Source: Maniola hyperantus
Taxonomy: Eukaryota; Arthropoda; Insecta; Lepidoptera; Nymphalidae
DNA: 64,000 bases
Direction: 5' to 3'
Assembly: GCF_902806685.2 (NCBI RefSeq)
Contig: NC_048538.1
Span: forward strand, 1,178,001-1,242,000
Position 1 is the stretch's first letter; every line of letters starts with the position of its first letter. The notes under the pieces are model-generated. The model was not told the DNA's origin. It ran no database searches and saw only the letters and a program-made list of their open reading frames with translations. This document shows positions 41,668-52,860 of the stretch, piece by piece. The translations under genes were made by a program, and so were the position numbers.

Positions 41668-41850
41668 GGTTTTAAAATTCACGTTGTAACTGCGAAAATA
41701 TTCATACAGTATCAGGTGTTCCCAAAACTGACGTACACCCGCACCATGCGAAACTAAACACTGACGGTGCCTTCAAAATGCTTCGGGACAACTCTACATT
41801 ACACCACAGCCTAAAAATTGTGTAAATCTACAGTAAATCAAAACTCGAAC
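41668..41850. repeat. direct duplication upstream of the teashirt-family gene, copy 2
   Basis: Matches 41270-41440 with scattered changes and an extra 25-30 bases (GCTTCGGGACAACTCTACAT) before ACCACAGCC. Confidence 0.85.
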
Positions 41851-42576
41851 TTTGATAATTATACTCAAGTTCTTTTGAATCGACTAATTCGTAGATTTTA
41901 ATCTGATTTGCAATTTATGTTTGATGTAAAACTTCTTCAGGCACGACTTGAGAAATTGCTTGGGACTTGGGAGTAACTTAAAACCTTTTCGGACGTATGT
42001 ATTCATAGGTCATTTCCGCCAAAAATGGCCGCCAAACAGATCAGCTGTTTCGACTATTCTTTTATCGAATTGGTGGTATAATACCAAGCAATTTTTTTGA
42101 CTACAAATTATTTCGGCTGTAAATTATTTTTATAAATCGCTTTTCGTAGGGATTTTCTCGGGGTTGGGATGATTTTAATACGGTGTCCCAGGTCTTTCCG
42201 CATTCTGTTTTATATTTTATATGTATAGAATTTTTAGGCTGTGGTATATTTTAGCACTATTTCCGATAGCGTGCGTGACATGACGTGACGGGAGTGAAAA
42301 GGAAAAAAACAAAAAATGTCACCATATTAAATGCGAGTGAAAAGGAAAGAAACACGAAATGTCACACATAAATACGAGTGATTGATTGACCCGCAGTCGG
42401 CTAATGCTTATCGGAAGCAATAAACAGCTGCGGTTGTGAATATTTCGTAACGTTTTTTTTTTAATGAGAATCCTACTTTGTGTTTATCGTGTGTGTCGAT
42501 TCAGTAGGGATTCCATAGTTTAGTCAATAGTAAGGATAGTATGATGTCTCTTTTTACACTGTGACTTATATATATT
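41851..42576. other. no gene recognised
   Basis: AT-rich, apparently low-copy within the window. GAGTGAAAAGGAAA occurs twice near 42290-42345. No coding support. Confidence 0.4.
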
Positions 42577-43015
42577 ACTAGCTTATGCTCGCGACTTCGT
42601 CCGCGTGGAATACATAAATTTCAAACTCCTATTACACCCCTTAGGGGGTGGAATTTTCAAAAATCCTTTCTTAGCGGATGCCTACGTCATAATAGCTATC
42701 TGCATGCAAAATTTCAGCCCGATCCGTCTAGTAGTTTGAGCTGTGCATTGATAGATCAGTCAGTCAGTCAGTCACCTTTTCCTTTTATACATACTGTAGG
42801 CGACGCAATTACCTTATTGTCATTCCTTTTTTATTTTTCTAAATAAACGAAAGAAGATTCGAGAACGCGCGGACTTCGACCATATAATTTTATAATAGGC
42901 GCATCGCCTCAGTCAGCCAATGCACGCGATCGTGGCAACAGTCAGTTAGTTTCTCGAGTCTCACGTATCGAATAACCCAGTGTTTTATTTTATCGCCTAC
43001 ACATACTTAGATAAT
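42577..43015 (-). mobile_element. Helitron-like element interrupted by a solo LTR
   Basis: Starts CTAGCTTATGCTCGCGACTT and reaches CCTTTTATACATAC; after the solo LTR it resumes TTAGATAATAG. Without the insert it reads TTATACATACTTAGATA, like the intact family end (TTATATATTTAGAT). Confidence 0.7.
42790..43006. mobile_element. solo LTR, 207 bp, with 5-bp target duplication
   Basis: LTR 42795-43001 begins TGTAGGCGA and ends TCGCCTACA, a perfect 9-bp terminal inverted pair of the TG...CA type, flanked on both sides by CATAC (42790-42794 and 43002-43006). It contains AATAAA. This is the product expected when two LTRs recombine and delete the interior. Confidence 0.8.
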
Positions 43016-43146
43016 AGGTATATATTTAAGAAGAAGATAGAGAGATATTTAAATAAAGCTCGATACATTAAGATACTCATAATTTGTTTCTATTCGGGGA
43101 CACTAGTGAATAATATCAAATTTTGTTTTTTTATAATTTTCAACTA

Positions 43147-43215
43147 TAAATCGGCCAAGTGCGAGCCAGGCTCGCGCACTGAGGATTCCGTATTACAGTC
43201 GTATTTTTTCAGAAA
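43147..43215 (+). repeat. repeat D fragment
   Basis: ATCGGCCAAGTGCGAGCCAG to TATTACAGTCGTATTTTTTC, the first 70 bases of repeat D. Confidence 0.6.
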
Positions 43216-43582
43216 CCAAAGATTTCGATAAATGTTGACTTCCGGGACGTGTCCTGTTCTAGAAAAACGTTACACCACTCTTGTCTAATCCCTTCAAGGC
43301 TAAATGATAATTTACGTTAGACAAGAATTGTTATTCTTTGAAAAATGTTTTAACACGTGTTATCAACAAATAAATTTATGACAATTATTTGAATAATTAC
43401 ATTGTACCTAATTATAATAAAATTAACGAATTCATGACTGATTGGTATCATCCACATCAGTATTTCCTACATACCTAGGTGCATAACAAATGACAATAAT
43501 TCCTAGGAAAACATTTTCAAAAATTAAATTGACTATTCATTTTCAAAATACAGGTTTGTTGGTAGCCATGATTGCTAGTCTT

Positions 43583-43748
43583 TTTCTATATATAAAAATG
43601 AATAGCTAAATGTGTTGCTGATCGCAAATCTCGAGAACAGCTGAACCGATTTCGCTAATTCTTTTTTTCATAATATTCCTTGAAGTACGAGGATGGTTCT
43701 TACGGAATCGACTGTTAGGCGGTATGAAGTTCGCCAGGGCAGCTAGTT
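43583..43748 (+). mobile_element. short Helitron-like element, second family
   Basis: Matches 13727-13911 (TGTTGCTGATCGCAAATCTC; CTTGAAGTACGA) with an internal deletion, ending GGCAGCTAG. Confidence 0.65.
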
Positions 43749-44039
43749 TCTAATAAGAAAACTAGTGGATTTCAGACTGAATTTAATTTGCCTAATGTTA
43801 TTTTGATATCTCTCAAATTTTTCTTAACAATAATAAATTATTGTAATTATCGTCTAATTGCATTTTTTATTATTAAGTATAGATCTAGGATTTTTCATCC
43901 TAGAAAAATGTGGCATACCTACCTAAGTAGATACTCATAATCATTATTGAAACCAAAAGTAGGATCTTATCGTATAAATGGATCAATCAACTACTCGATT
44001 AGCTTTGCGATATTTTGTAAATCAAATTACATAGTAAAC
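43749..44039. other. no feature recognised
   Basis: AT-rich upstream flank of the teashirt-family leader. Confidence 0.4.
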
Positions 44040-44555
44040 CTAATTGGTCATCGCGAGTTGTCTAGTTGCCATTGGTGTCACGACAGTGAGTCAGCTATGC
44101 GAAGGAGCTCGCGCTTGTCGGGCGGCTGTCATCGAAACGATCGCCCGTCATTGCACGTCCACCTCGCGCATAGCACGCACGCTTGCATTACGCAGCGAAC
44201 CACCCCTCGAAGAGGTGTGCATATGCCTATCTCTCTTCTCCGCGCTGATTCGTCGGTTGACGAAGCCTCCGTCTCGCTCTAGTGAGGGGCGTGCGGGGAG
44301 GGGGCGCTGCAGGCGGGTCGTAAATCACGCGGCGTCTCATTCCACGCGGGACCGCCGCTGCCGCCGCAGGCACCGCGCACTTCCCTCCCGACCGCCGGCT
44401 AAACGGCGCGTCTTTCGCGACGTGTTTACATTCACTGTTGGGAAGTTCATTTTGTCTTGTAAAAAGTGATTTTGACTCAAGTGTTGTTTGATTGATGGAT
44501 CCGAGAACGTTTCGACATCGACAGTTTGGAACAAACTGAAAAGATTTCGTCCAAA
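44040..44555 (+). promoter_or_regulatory. GC-rich promoter/5'UTR of the teashirt-family gene
   Basis: A sharp rise in GC and CpG from about 44090 to 44420, directly upstream of the first coding exon, in otherwise AT-rich DNA. A CAGTGAGTCAG at about 44085 is an initiator-like candidate. Open frames across this block differ on every strand and frame and reflect composition. The start of transcription cannot be fixed. Confidence 0.5.
44495..44539 (+). CDS. upstream ORF in the leader, 14 codons
   Basis: ATGGATCCG... to TGA at 44537-44539, 16 bases before the main start codon and in a different frame. Its start has a G at +4 but no purine at -3. It could modulate translation if included in the mRNA. 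Confidence 0.35.
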   Translation: MDPRTFRHRQFGTN

Positions 44556-44581
44556 ATGATCGTCGAGCCCGACCACGTGAG
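44556..44581 (+). CDS. tsh: teashirt/tiptop-family gene, first coding exon (short isoform)
   Basis: ATG at 44556 opens MIVEPDHV and ends with the two bases AG before a good donor (GAG|GTAGGA). The reading frame has an in-frame TGA at 44493 and no other ATG between, which fixes this start. The AG joins the G at 46631 to make AGG (Arg), and the frame then matches the long last exon exactly, giving MIVEPDHVR-ESPRCLS. A short first exon before one long exon fits this family's usual layout. Evidence is donor, phase and start context; there is no transcript. Confidence 0.75.
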
Positions 44582-46630
44582 GTAGGACTTCTTTGTGCAA
44601 GTGTTTTTGATTGTTTTTGTAATTATATTAATTCGATTGTATCTATAGGACGGGTTTTTGTTGTCCTCATTTTTTGTTGTATTAAATTTGAATATTATTT
44701 GTTTTGTTTCCACTAGACTTCTGTTTTTGAACTTGTGTTTTGTCTTCAACTTACCGTTCATTTAGATAATGTGCATCAATCTGATAATTTTCACTGATAA
44801 TACTGAAATTATCATTGATAAAGATCTGTTTCTATATTCATTACTTTCGCTATCTGGAAAACTGTTTCGACGAAATTGCAAGTCGATTATAAATTTTATC
44901 TTTATTATGTTCAATTAAATGTAATTTCAAACTACGGTTCTTCTAGTTTGATATAGTAAATTAATCAATATTGATGACAACTGACAATATATTTCTTCTT
45001 TTAGACGTTGATTCATTTAGCTATACTGCATTAAGTTAAGTAATCTTAGTAGTTTCACTAGACAAGATTTATTTTTATTGCTTTTGTTGTACATCGTCGT
45101 ATTATAATCAATGTCTATAAATTTTATCGATTAGACACATCGATTCGATAAGTGGTCCCTCATTGTTACAAAGCGTTGTTTATCAAAGAATTATCTTCGA
45201 TCCTTGAATTCTTAATTGTCATAAATAACTATTCTTTTTTTTTTGTTGAATTATTGTACCTACCTACAGCTTTGTCGTATCGAATGATTTATGTTAATGG
45301 GCTTTAGGTACAACGAGATATTGATTGATATATTTTTCAGTTAGAATTTTTCCAATTACAATTAAGTTTGTCAGCGTTTAATTTGTTTTGACTATTATAC
45401 GTTTTAAGATCGGCACCGTTGATTGTTTTTTTTAAATCAGGAATTTCCTATACTTGTCCATTAAAAGTTAATTAAGTAGGTGGGTGTAATGAATCGTTAA
45501 AATTTCACGCGTTTTTTTGTCTTTAGAAGTTCCTCTAAATTTATTATTTTACATACTTAAATAATAAGATTCTTTAAGAATGGCCATAACAAGCTACGAT
45601 TTGCATTTAAATGTATTAAATTATTCATTTTTATGTCAATCTCCTTCGAATAAATAAAAAAAATTGCTAATGCTACTATTACTATTCAGATATATGGCAG
45701 AAGATAGTATGGCACATTGACAGAGTTTTATTTGTATTAAATTATTAAAAACCGGCTTCGTAGTGCAAAGGTGAATCGCTATATTCCAAGATTTATTGAA
45801 CTTTTATTCATTAAATAGGTTTCTAAAAGAAAATTAGATAAATTACTGTTTTGTCGCGAAACCCTCTACTACTTTACCAATTAGGAAATCTATTTATTTA
45901 AATCTATCGGATTTCTATTTACCATACATGGACTTCCATAGTAATAAAAAATGGTCACTTTTGAAAAGGAACTATTATTTGAAGTGATAAATGACTTTAT
46001 GACTATATCAAGGTGATTAGCACCAAAATATATCGAGGTCAATAGTTTTCTTATTCACACCTTTCTTCGAATTTCCGAATTAGTTGTTATAAAAACCTGG
46101 AACTTTAGTTTCGTATTTTCAACATGCAGTGCGTATTGCTCGGCCAGCCCCCTCAATCCATAAATCTTAATTACCCATATGACGCATTGGCACATGTTAC
46201 TGCGAACGAAACTCCGAATGAAACGCCTACAATTCACGAGCGGCTTTTATAGGAAACAATATTTTACATTAGATATGGCATCCATTTCGTCACAAAAAAT
46301 TAGGGCACCAACCGTTATGGATCTATATTTATTTCTCTACTACTGAATGTTTCATTCAAAAGTACTCTGTGAATAGGCGTAAGATATTCCTCAACTGCAC
46401 AGAGTAACTGCTATTGCAGTTGCACGAAGCGCGGCATTTTAGACGAAACGCAATATATAGTCCCACTCGCCATTGTTGGCTTTTACTGACATCGTAACTT
46501 ACTGGGAAGCCCACAGCTCAAGAGTGCTCGGGCAAAGAAACTTGAAATACTTCTTACAGTGACAAACTGCTGTGAAGTAAATCTTTTAACTGGGAATGAG
46601 ATGTTTATACATGTTTTTGTTTGTTCACAG
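44582..46630 (+). other. intron of the teashirt-family gene, 2,049 bp
   Basis: Starts GTAGGA and ends TTTGTTTGTTCACAG. It is AT-rich and free of the repeat families that fill the rest of the window, apart from short simple runs. Absence of insertions suggests selection on intronic regulatory sequence, which is inference. Confidence 0.7.
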
Positions 46631-49600
46631 GGAGAGTCCAAGATGTTTGTCACGGGAGTCGTCTGGCGCGCCACGATGTCCCTCCAACGACTCCGTGTAT
46701 TCGGGTCGGAGCGCGCCGAGTCTGCCTCTGCCAGCTGCATTATCAGCGGCACTGCCGGCCGCCTTGCCTGCAGCGCTCTTGCCCCCCCACTCCGCAGCCG
46801 TGGCGGCCTACCTCGGCGCCGCAGCCGCAGCGGCCCAACAGAGACTCCTCATGTCCTGCCAAGAAGACATGACAGATTCGGAACGCGCAGATGCCGTACT
46901 AGACTTCAGCACAAAGCGAAGTGAATCCCCTATCGATGATGATGACGATGACGCCGTCAATCTTACCAAGAACGAAAACGGTCCATTAGATTTATCAGTG
47001 GGCACGAGAAAACGTGCACCCCAAGATACTCCATCACCCGTACCAACGAGAAAAAGTTCTCGGACGTCTGACTTTAAATCGATTTCTACACCATGGACGA
47101 CACCCGTTGCCCCACATCTACCTTATTTCGCAGCAGCTGTTGCCGCAGCTAGCTTATCACCTAAAGGTGGCCTTCCACATGACTGGAATGGAAAATTAAA
47201 ACATGGAACACCTACACCGAACGATGCTACTAAGGCACTGGAAAAAATGAGTGAATTAAGCAGGTTAGGTGGAGAAGAGCTTTTTAGATCTGTTCAGAGC
47301 GCAGCTTTAGGTGCTGGGTTAACCCCTAATGCAGCGGCTCGCCACTCTGCCTGGCAGTCACATTGGTTAAACAAAGGAGCTGACCAAACAAAAGACGTTT
47401 TGAAATGTGTGTGGTGCAAGAAAAGCTTTAATTCGCTTGCTGATTTAACTGTCCATATGAAAGAAGCCAAGCATTGTGGCGTGAACGTTCCAGTGCCTCC
47501 ATCGGGTTGTGGACCGATGCCTCCTTCGCTTCTACCGCCATCTAGTTCACCTTCAACGCCATCTCATAATTCCTCCTCTTCAAGCGGATCATCCAAACCA
47601 AATCATAATGATCTTAATATGCTCATTAAAGAAAATATGCCAATACCTAGGAAACTAGTCCGCGGTCAAGATGTATGGTTAGGAAAAGGGGCCGAACAAA
47701 CTAGACAAATACTTAAATGCATGTGGTGCGCGGAGAGCTTCCGCTCTCTGGCGGAGATGACAAGCCACATGCAGCGCACCCAGCACTATACTAATATTAT
47801 ATCACAGGAGCAGATTATCTCTTGGAAGTCTTCCGACGAAGCCAAGGGGTCCAACTCCAGCACTCCCGGTACCAACAACGCAGTTCCTCCGACGACAGGA
47901 ACGAGTAGTCACGTTAGCGCTGTATTAACTTGTAAAGTTTGCGACCAAGCGTTTAGTTCCTTAAAAGAATTAAGTAATCATATGGTTAAGAACTCTCATT
48001 ATAAAGAGCATATTATGCGTTCCATAACTGAGAGCGGTGGTAGGAGAAGACAAACGCGCGAAAAGAGAAAGAAGTCCTTACCGGTAAGGAAACTTCTCGA
48101 ACTCGAGAGAGCCCAGCACGAGTTTAAAAATGGGGAGGGCAACGGAGTTCCTATGGGAAAACCGATTAGGGATTTCGGGGCTGGAAGCCGCATAACGTGC
48201 GAAAAATGTGGTGATAAAATTGAGACTGCTGTATTCGTAGAACATATTCGACAATGCATAGGCGCGCCTATGTCAAATAGCCAAAGGAATTTTCTAAAAA
48301 GTGCTCTTCTTTCAAATAATATTATCCCACCTGATGTTCCCGGCCACATCACTCCCACCAGTCGCGACGGACGTAAAAGTATCAATGACGAAGTCCCCTC
48401 TCCGGGATCGACACATCACCGTTCCCCTTCTTCAGTTAACGATTCTTCTCCTAGTTCCAAAGATCACAACCCTAGCAATGAAAAAAGTTCGTCACCATCT
48501 GTACTTAATGCCATAGAACAATTAATAGAAAAGAGTTTCGACACCCGTTCCCGGCATTCAGTACCCGGTATGCCCGGTGGGGCTTCTCATGCTCCGATTG
48601 GTTCTAGTATTTTGAAAAGATTAGGTATAGATGAGAGCGTAGACTACACTAAACCTTTGGTAGATGCACAGACTATGAGCATGTTAAGAAATTATCATCA
48701 CCAACAAGGATATGGTCGTCGAGAACGTAGTGGTAGCGAATCTAGCTCCATGTCCGAAAGGGGTGGTAGTAGGGTGGAATCTCTTACTCCCGATAGAAAG
48801 TTGGATTCTTATCATATGACTCCGCGTACCACCCCGGACACCCGCGGCTCCCAAACCCCTGCGTCAGAAGATCGCCCCGCAGAAGTTAGGATAAAGAAAG
48901 AGATCACGGACGAGGAAGATCGAGACACTTGTGTAGATTTGAGTAGTCAGTCAGTTAGGGTTAAAACTGAAGTAGATGATGATGAGGAGCATGCGAGGCC
49001 GAATAGTGGGGGTGAAGAAGACGTAAAGCCAACCGTCCCTAAGCGAGAAAGCGAGGGTCCGAGCCCAGTCCCAAGTCCACGTAGCCCGGCTAGCGATCGT
49101 TCCGCGCCCACTCCTGGTGCTGATAGGAAGCCGGCTTCCAGTTTAGGAGCTCTGTCATCCATGTTTGATAGCCTCGCTGGTGGCGGATCTTCAAATGAGC
49201 CTAGTTCTTCCCGACGTGGAGGCAGTCATCCCCTGGCTGCTTTGCAAAAACTTTGCGATAAAACTGAGACTAATTCGTCTCGCGCGCCGCCCCCTGCACC
49301 GTCTCCTGCAGGTCCACCAAGCATTTTAACTTTCAGTTGGGCTTGCAACGACGCCGTAGTGACAGATTCGATCATGAAATGTGCTCTGTGCGATACTCCA
49401 TTTATATCGAAGGGCGCGTATCGGCATCATCTTTCCAAGATGCATTTCGTTAAAGACGGTGCTCTACCAGAGCCTGTCCCGGTCAAGGCCCCGCCGCCTG
49501 CACCGTCTCCAGGCGCTCACAAAAGCAGCGGGTCCAACGCTGCTTCGCCGCAAGACCCCCGGAGTCCGTCGCAATCGTTCGACGAAAGTCCTCACTCCAA

Positions 49601-49652
49601 GTTCCTTAAGTACACGGAACTGGCGAAGCAGCTGTCCAGCAAGTACGTGTAG
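46631..49652 (+). CDS. tsh: teashirt/tiptop-family zinc-finger transcription factor, main exon
   Basis: Encodes residues 10-1015 of the spliced protein, ending TAG at 49650. Family members are nuclear regulators of trunk, proximal appendage and eye identity that work with Hox, Hth/Exd and Wnt input. Seen here: an Ala/Pro-rich region (about 40-85), an acidic run (about 115), the CtBP-binding motif PLDLS (127-131), and three atypical C2H2 fingers with C-x2-C-x12-H-x5-H spacing at C268/C271/H284/H290, C372/C375/H388/H394 and C443/C446/H459/H465, the first two with the family's Trp before the second Cys. A degenerate CCHC finger (C532/C535/H547/C551) and a C-terminal C2H2 finger (C926/C929/H942/H947) follow. 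SUMO consensus sites IKKE (K764) and VKTE (K787) lie in a Ser/Pro-rich linker. Length is close to the fly proteins. Most insects have one gene where Drosophila has teashirt and tiptop, so either name fits. The frame opened at 46596 by an ATG is intronic reading and not the start. Confidence 0.95.
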
Positions 49653-50825
49653 AGGCGAGGGCGGCGCCCATCAGTTGTGATGATACCATATCCTGCTACG
49701 TCGATCCTGTCGAGGGTCGTTAGGTCGCGACGCGACGTTAAGTATTTCGAAACTCTTTGCCAATTTAATTATTTAGGTAATCGTTAGAGTTCACCGCATA
49801 GTTCGGTTAGTGTAATTAACGACTAGCGACATAAGTATACGCCAAACGTCTTACGTTCGTTTAGATGATAAGAGAATATTTTCAAAATATTGCCTTTAGG
49901 AGAGGACGGACGTCGCGCGGCGTCGTCGTCGGCCGCGGCTATCTTCCACTACGTTGATTCCATTTCAATAATTGTAAATATTATAAGTCGCATTAAGTCT
50001 TAAAAGTTCGATTCGATCTCTTGTAAATGTATATTTTTTGCTAATAATCCAAAACGAGACAAATCGTTTGTAATCTTGTTGGCTGCGCACGCGATCGGCT
50101 CGCACGACGAATCGGCGCCGTCGTGTCGTATCGTGTAAGTCTGTCAGTATTTAATGAAAATTCGTTGCAATATTATCATTTTTGTGTTACTTAATTTTTT
50201 ATGTAAATCAGAGTTAGGGTTAGCATGGTCTTAGTTTACTTTATGTATATTTTGAAGTTTCCGTTCGTTCGGTCAGGCGTTGAGATCCGTCGATGCCCGC
50301 AATCTCGGAGATCAAATCTCAATTCGGTTCGTGTACATATACTACATACGGCGCAGTGGTCATAGCATGCAATATTACAATCTCCTTAGTGTAAATTTTG
50401 CTCTAGAATGCTCTCCTCGTGAGGTTGCTATTTATTATTTAGTGTTAAGTGTAAGCTAAGCGACTCTCCTGTGAAAACATGTATACCATTGTACCAGCGC
50501 ATTCATCGGTTGTCCAAATCAACCTATTGTATTTATAAAGTGATAAATTATACAATTATTTCTTTAAAAGGACGACTACATTCGTATACGTTTAGGACAC
50601 TGTATAACGTGGTTTCTTCCAGTTGTAACGACAGATATACGATGATGTATATACGGTAATTGTGAGTGAAAAAGCTCTTTTATATATTAAAAAAATATTG
50701 TAAACTGTATAATGTAAGTTTCAAACGATATCAGTGTAATAACGCAATGTGATTTCAACTCTCGGAGCATGACTGTAGATTGATTTTTGATGCAGTTTAA
50801 AATAAATTAGGAAATTATTTGCTTG
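49653..50825 (+). other. 3'UTR of the teashirt-family gene
   Basis: About 1.17 kb of AT-rich sequence with GC-rich patches (49900-49945, 50090-50130), free of recognised mobile elements, ending shortly after AATAAA at 50801. Confidence 0.75.
50801..50806 (+). terminator. poly(A) signal of the teashirt-family gene
   Basis: AATAAA followed 15-25 bases later by a GT-rich stretch (TTTGCTTGTTTTT), the arrangement of a cleavage site. Earlier ATTAAA-like motifs near 50687 could be alternative sites. Confidence 0.7.
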
Positions 50826-50901
50826 TTTTTAATCATTCGATATAGTCGTTCCTGAAGTTCATGTACGTGCAGTCATGTTCCGAAGGTTATCCACTCCTTA
50901 A

Positions 50902-51427
50902 GAGCCCGTTTCACAAAGTTCATACACATTTTTTTATAACAATCATGATGACCATAAACAATTTTAAAAAGTGACACAAAATTAACTTTTTTTTTTAAAT
51001 AAGACACTTAATGCAATTTTATTTTTTTCTATGTCTACCTTCATAAGTTTCCTTTCCGATTTTGGAATTTAATAGATTAGAATTGATTTATTAGGTACCA
51101 TAAGACTGTTAGAATGTTTTTGTCGACTCTTTTAAGCTATTGTTTCAGATATTGCTAATGATTCAGTTGTTCACGAATCACTAAACTAAATTGCACAGGT
51201 CTAAAAATGGTGCTACAAATTTTTTTTTCAAGGAGCATTTTTGAACAAGATGGCACTGTCTAATTTTAGACCCTGTTAATTTAATTTATCGTAGAGATTT
51301 GTACACAAACGCTTTTAGCAGTATGTATTTCCCTTGACTAAAAATACCTTATTAATATCAAAACGATATTTTTTGATGGAATTAGTAATTTTCGTAAATT
51401 TTTGCAAAGACTTTGTGAAACGAGCTC
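50902..51427. mobile_element. TIR element downstream of the teashirt-family gene
   Basis: GAGCCCGTTTCACAAAG (50902-50918) and, at the far end, CTTTGTGAAACGAGCTC (51411-51427), a 16/17-bp terminal inverted repeat. The interior (51170-51320) holds a decayed inverted block related to MITE F. No target duplication was identified. Confidence 0.6.
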
Positions 51428-51726
51428 CGAAAACTGAAAATTTTAACGAAAATCGTAAAGTATCATTTTAACGATAATAATTGAAAACATACGACAAATA
51501 CTATTATGTATACGCTAGCTCTGATGAGAGAATTTTGCTCATTCTTTAAAAATGAAAAATGGTGTTGAATATTGATTTTACCAAATTTAATAATCTTATT
51601 TAATATTTTATGTTGTATTTCAAAATGCAATTAAAAGCTCAAAGAAATATATATGTTAAATACTATACAAGTATTTTATTTTATCCTCATTTTAATATAA
51701 GTACATAGATAAGAAAAAGTAAACAT
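51428..51726. other. no feature recognised
   Basis: AT-rich spacer. Confidence 0.4.
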
Positions 51727-52017
51727 TGGTACTGATTCTGAGCACAACCTAATTTTAGAGTATTCGCATCCTCTTCTTACTAATGTAATATGAAAGTTAC
51801 ACAGTTTGACAGTTTTAAATTTAATTTTTAGATGGTAAAATTCGTGATTTTAGTCGCACAGTCGCGAGCCTGCAGTAGTGTTTAAAGTAGCGTGCACAAA
51901 AATTTAGAGTCTCTAAATGTAAAGTTGATGTTCTGTCCCTTTATAACATTGTTAAAAAGAAAAGGATGCAGATAGTCTAAATTTAGTTTAGAGAAAGACA
52001 AGAAAATCGGCGCCATT
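51727..52017. mobile_element. MITE-like repeat E
   Basis: GGTACTGATTCTGAGCACA to GAAAATCGGCGCC, a near-complete copy. Confidence 0.7.
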
Positions 52018-52030
52018 GTGGCTTATTCCG

Positions 52031-52163
52031 TTGTACACAATCTCTAAACTAAACTAAAATGGCACGTCTAAATCTATTGCTATCGGTCCCTTTCATAATG
52101 TTGCTTTTAGAAAAGGATAGCACTAGATTTAGCCCTGTTAATTTAGTTAAGAGATTGTGTACA
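52031..52163. mobile_element. MITE F
   Basis: TTGTACACAATCTCTAAACT ... GAGATTGTGTACAA, 133 bp; matches 29578-29711. Confidence 0.8.
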
Positions 52164-52267
52164 AGAGCCACATTTTTAGTTTAATTAGACAGTAGTGTAA
52201 ATTTGGTTAACCAAATCTCTAAACTGACGAAACTTTTGAAAAATAAAGCAGCCAACCACAAAAACTA

Positions 52268-52360
52268 TAAGTACGCGACAGGTCGAGATGGCAATCGAAG
52301 TATGAGGCGCGGGGGGACGCCACGCACACCCGCACGTCACCCGCGCTCGCCCGCACTGGG
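52268..52360. repeat. half of the ACAGGTCGAGATGGC foldback element
   Basis: GCGACAGGTCGAGATGGCAA...GCACACCCGCACG, left arm only. Confidence 0.6.
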
Positions 52361-52450
52361 TAACTCTTAAAGTAGGTAAACATAAGATGTATACGAAGGC
52401 AAATGTTACAGTTACAATAGAATAGAATAATGTTTATTCGAGGTATCACA

Positions 52451-52473
52451 GGAACCCTTATAGGATCACTTTG

Positions 52474-52506
<33 letters not shown>

Positions 52507-52860
52507 AAGAAACCTACAGGGTACTTCCCGTCGACCTAGAATCGTGAAATTTGGCAGGTTCCTACGTAGATCTTATAGTTGACATTTGGGGAAAAATCTG
52601 AAAACCATGAATTTAGGGTTAGATCACACAAAAAAATTTAAATTGTGGTCATGAACTAATAATTAGTATTTTCAACTTTCGAAGTGAGTGACTATATCAA
52701 GTGGGGTATCATATGAAAGGTCTTGTACATTCTAAAACTGATTTTTATTTATTTTTATGCATCATAGTTTTTGAATTATCCTGAAAAATGTCGAGAAAAT
52801 ACGACTGTAGTACGGAACCCTCATTGCGCGAGCCTGACTCGCACTTGGCCGGTTTTTTTT
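52451..52860 (-). mobile_element. interspersed repeat D
   Basis: From GGAACCCTTATAGGATCACT with a (TCTG)n run to CGCACTTGGCCGGTTTTTT; the first bases of the family end are missing. Confidence 0.75.

Noticed and set aside
43947..44469. Open frames of 111 and 141 codons in the GC-rich leader
   Set aside because: They overlap in different frames, lack family-like composition, and lie in the likely promoter/5'UTR where high GC removes stop codons.
44337..44600. Minus-strand frame of 87 codons opposite the first coding exon
   Set aside because: Shadow of the GC-rich leader and first exon; no motif or splice context.
46596..46630. ATG at 46596 as start of the long zinc-finger frame
   Set aside because: The bases 46596-46630 lead into a textbook acceptor (TTTGTTTGTTCACAG), and the upstream exon joins in phase; the first 12 codons are intron.
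47999..48385. Minus-strand 128-codon frame inside the zinc-finger exon
   Set aside because: Antisense shadow of a strongly supported coding exon.
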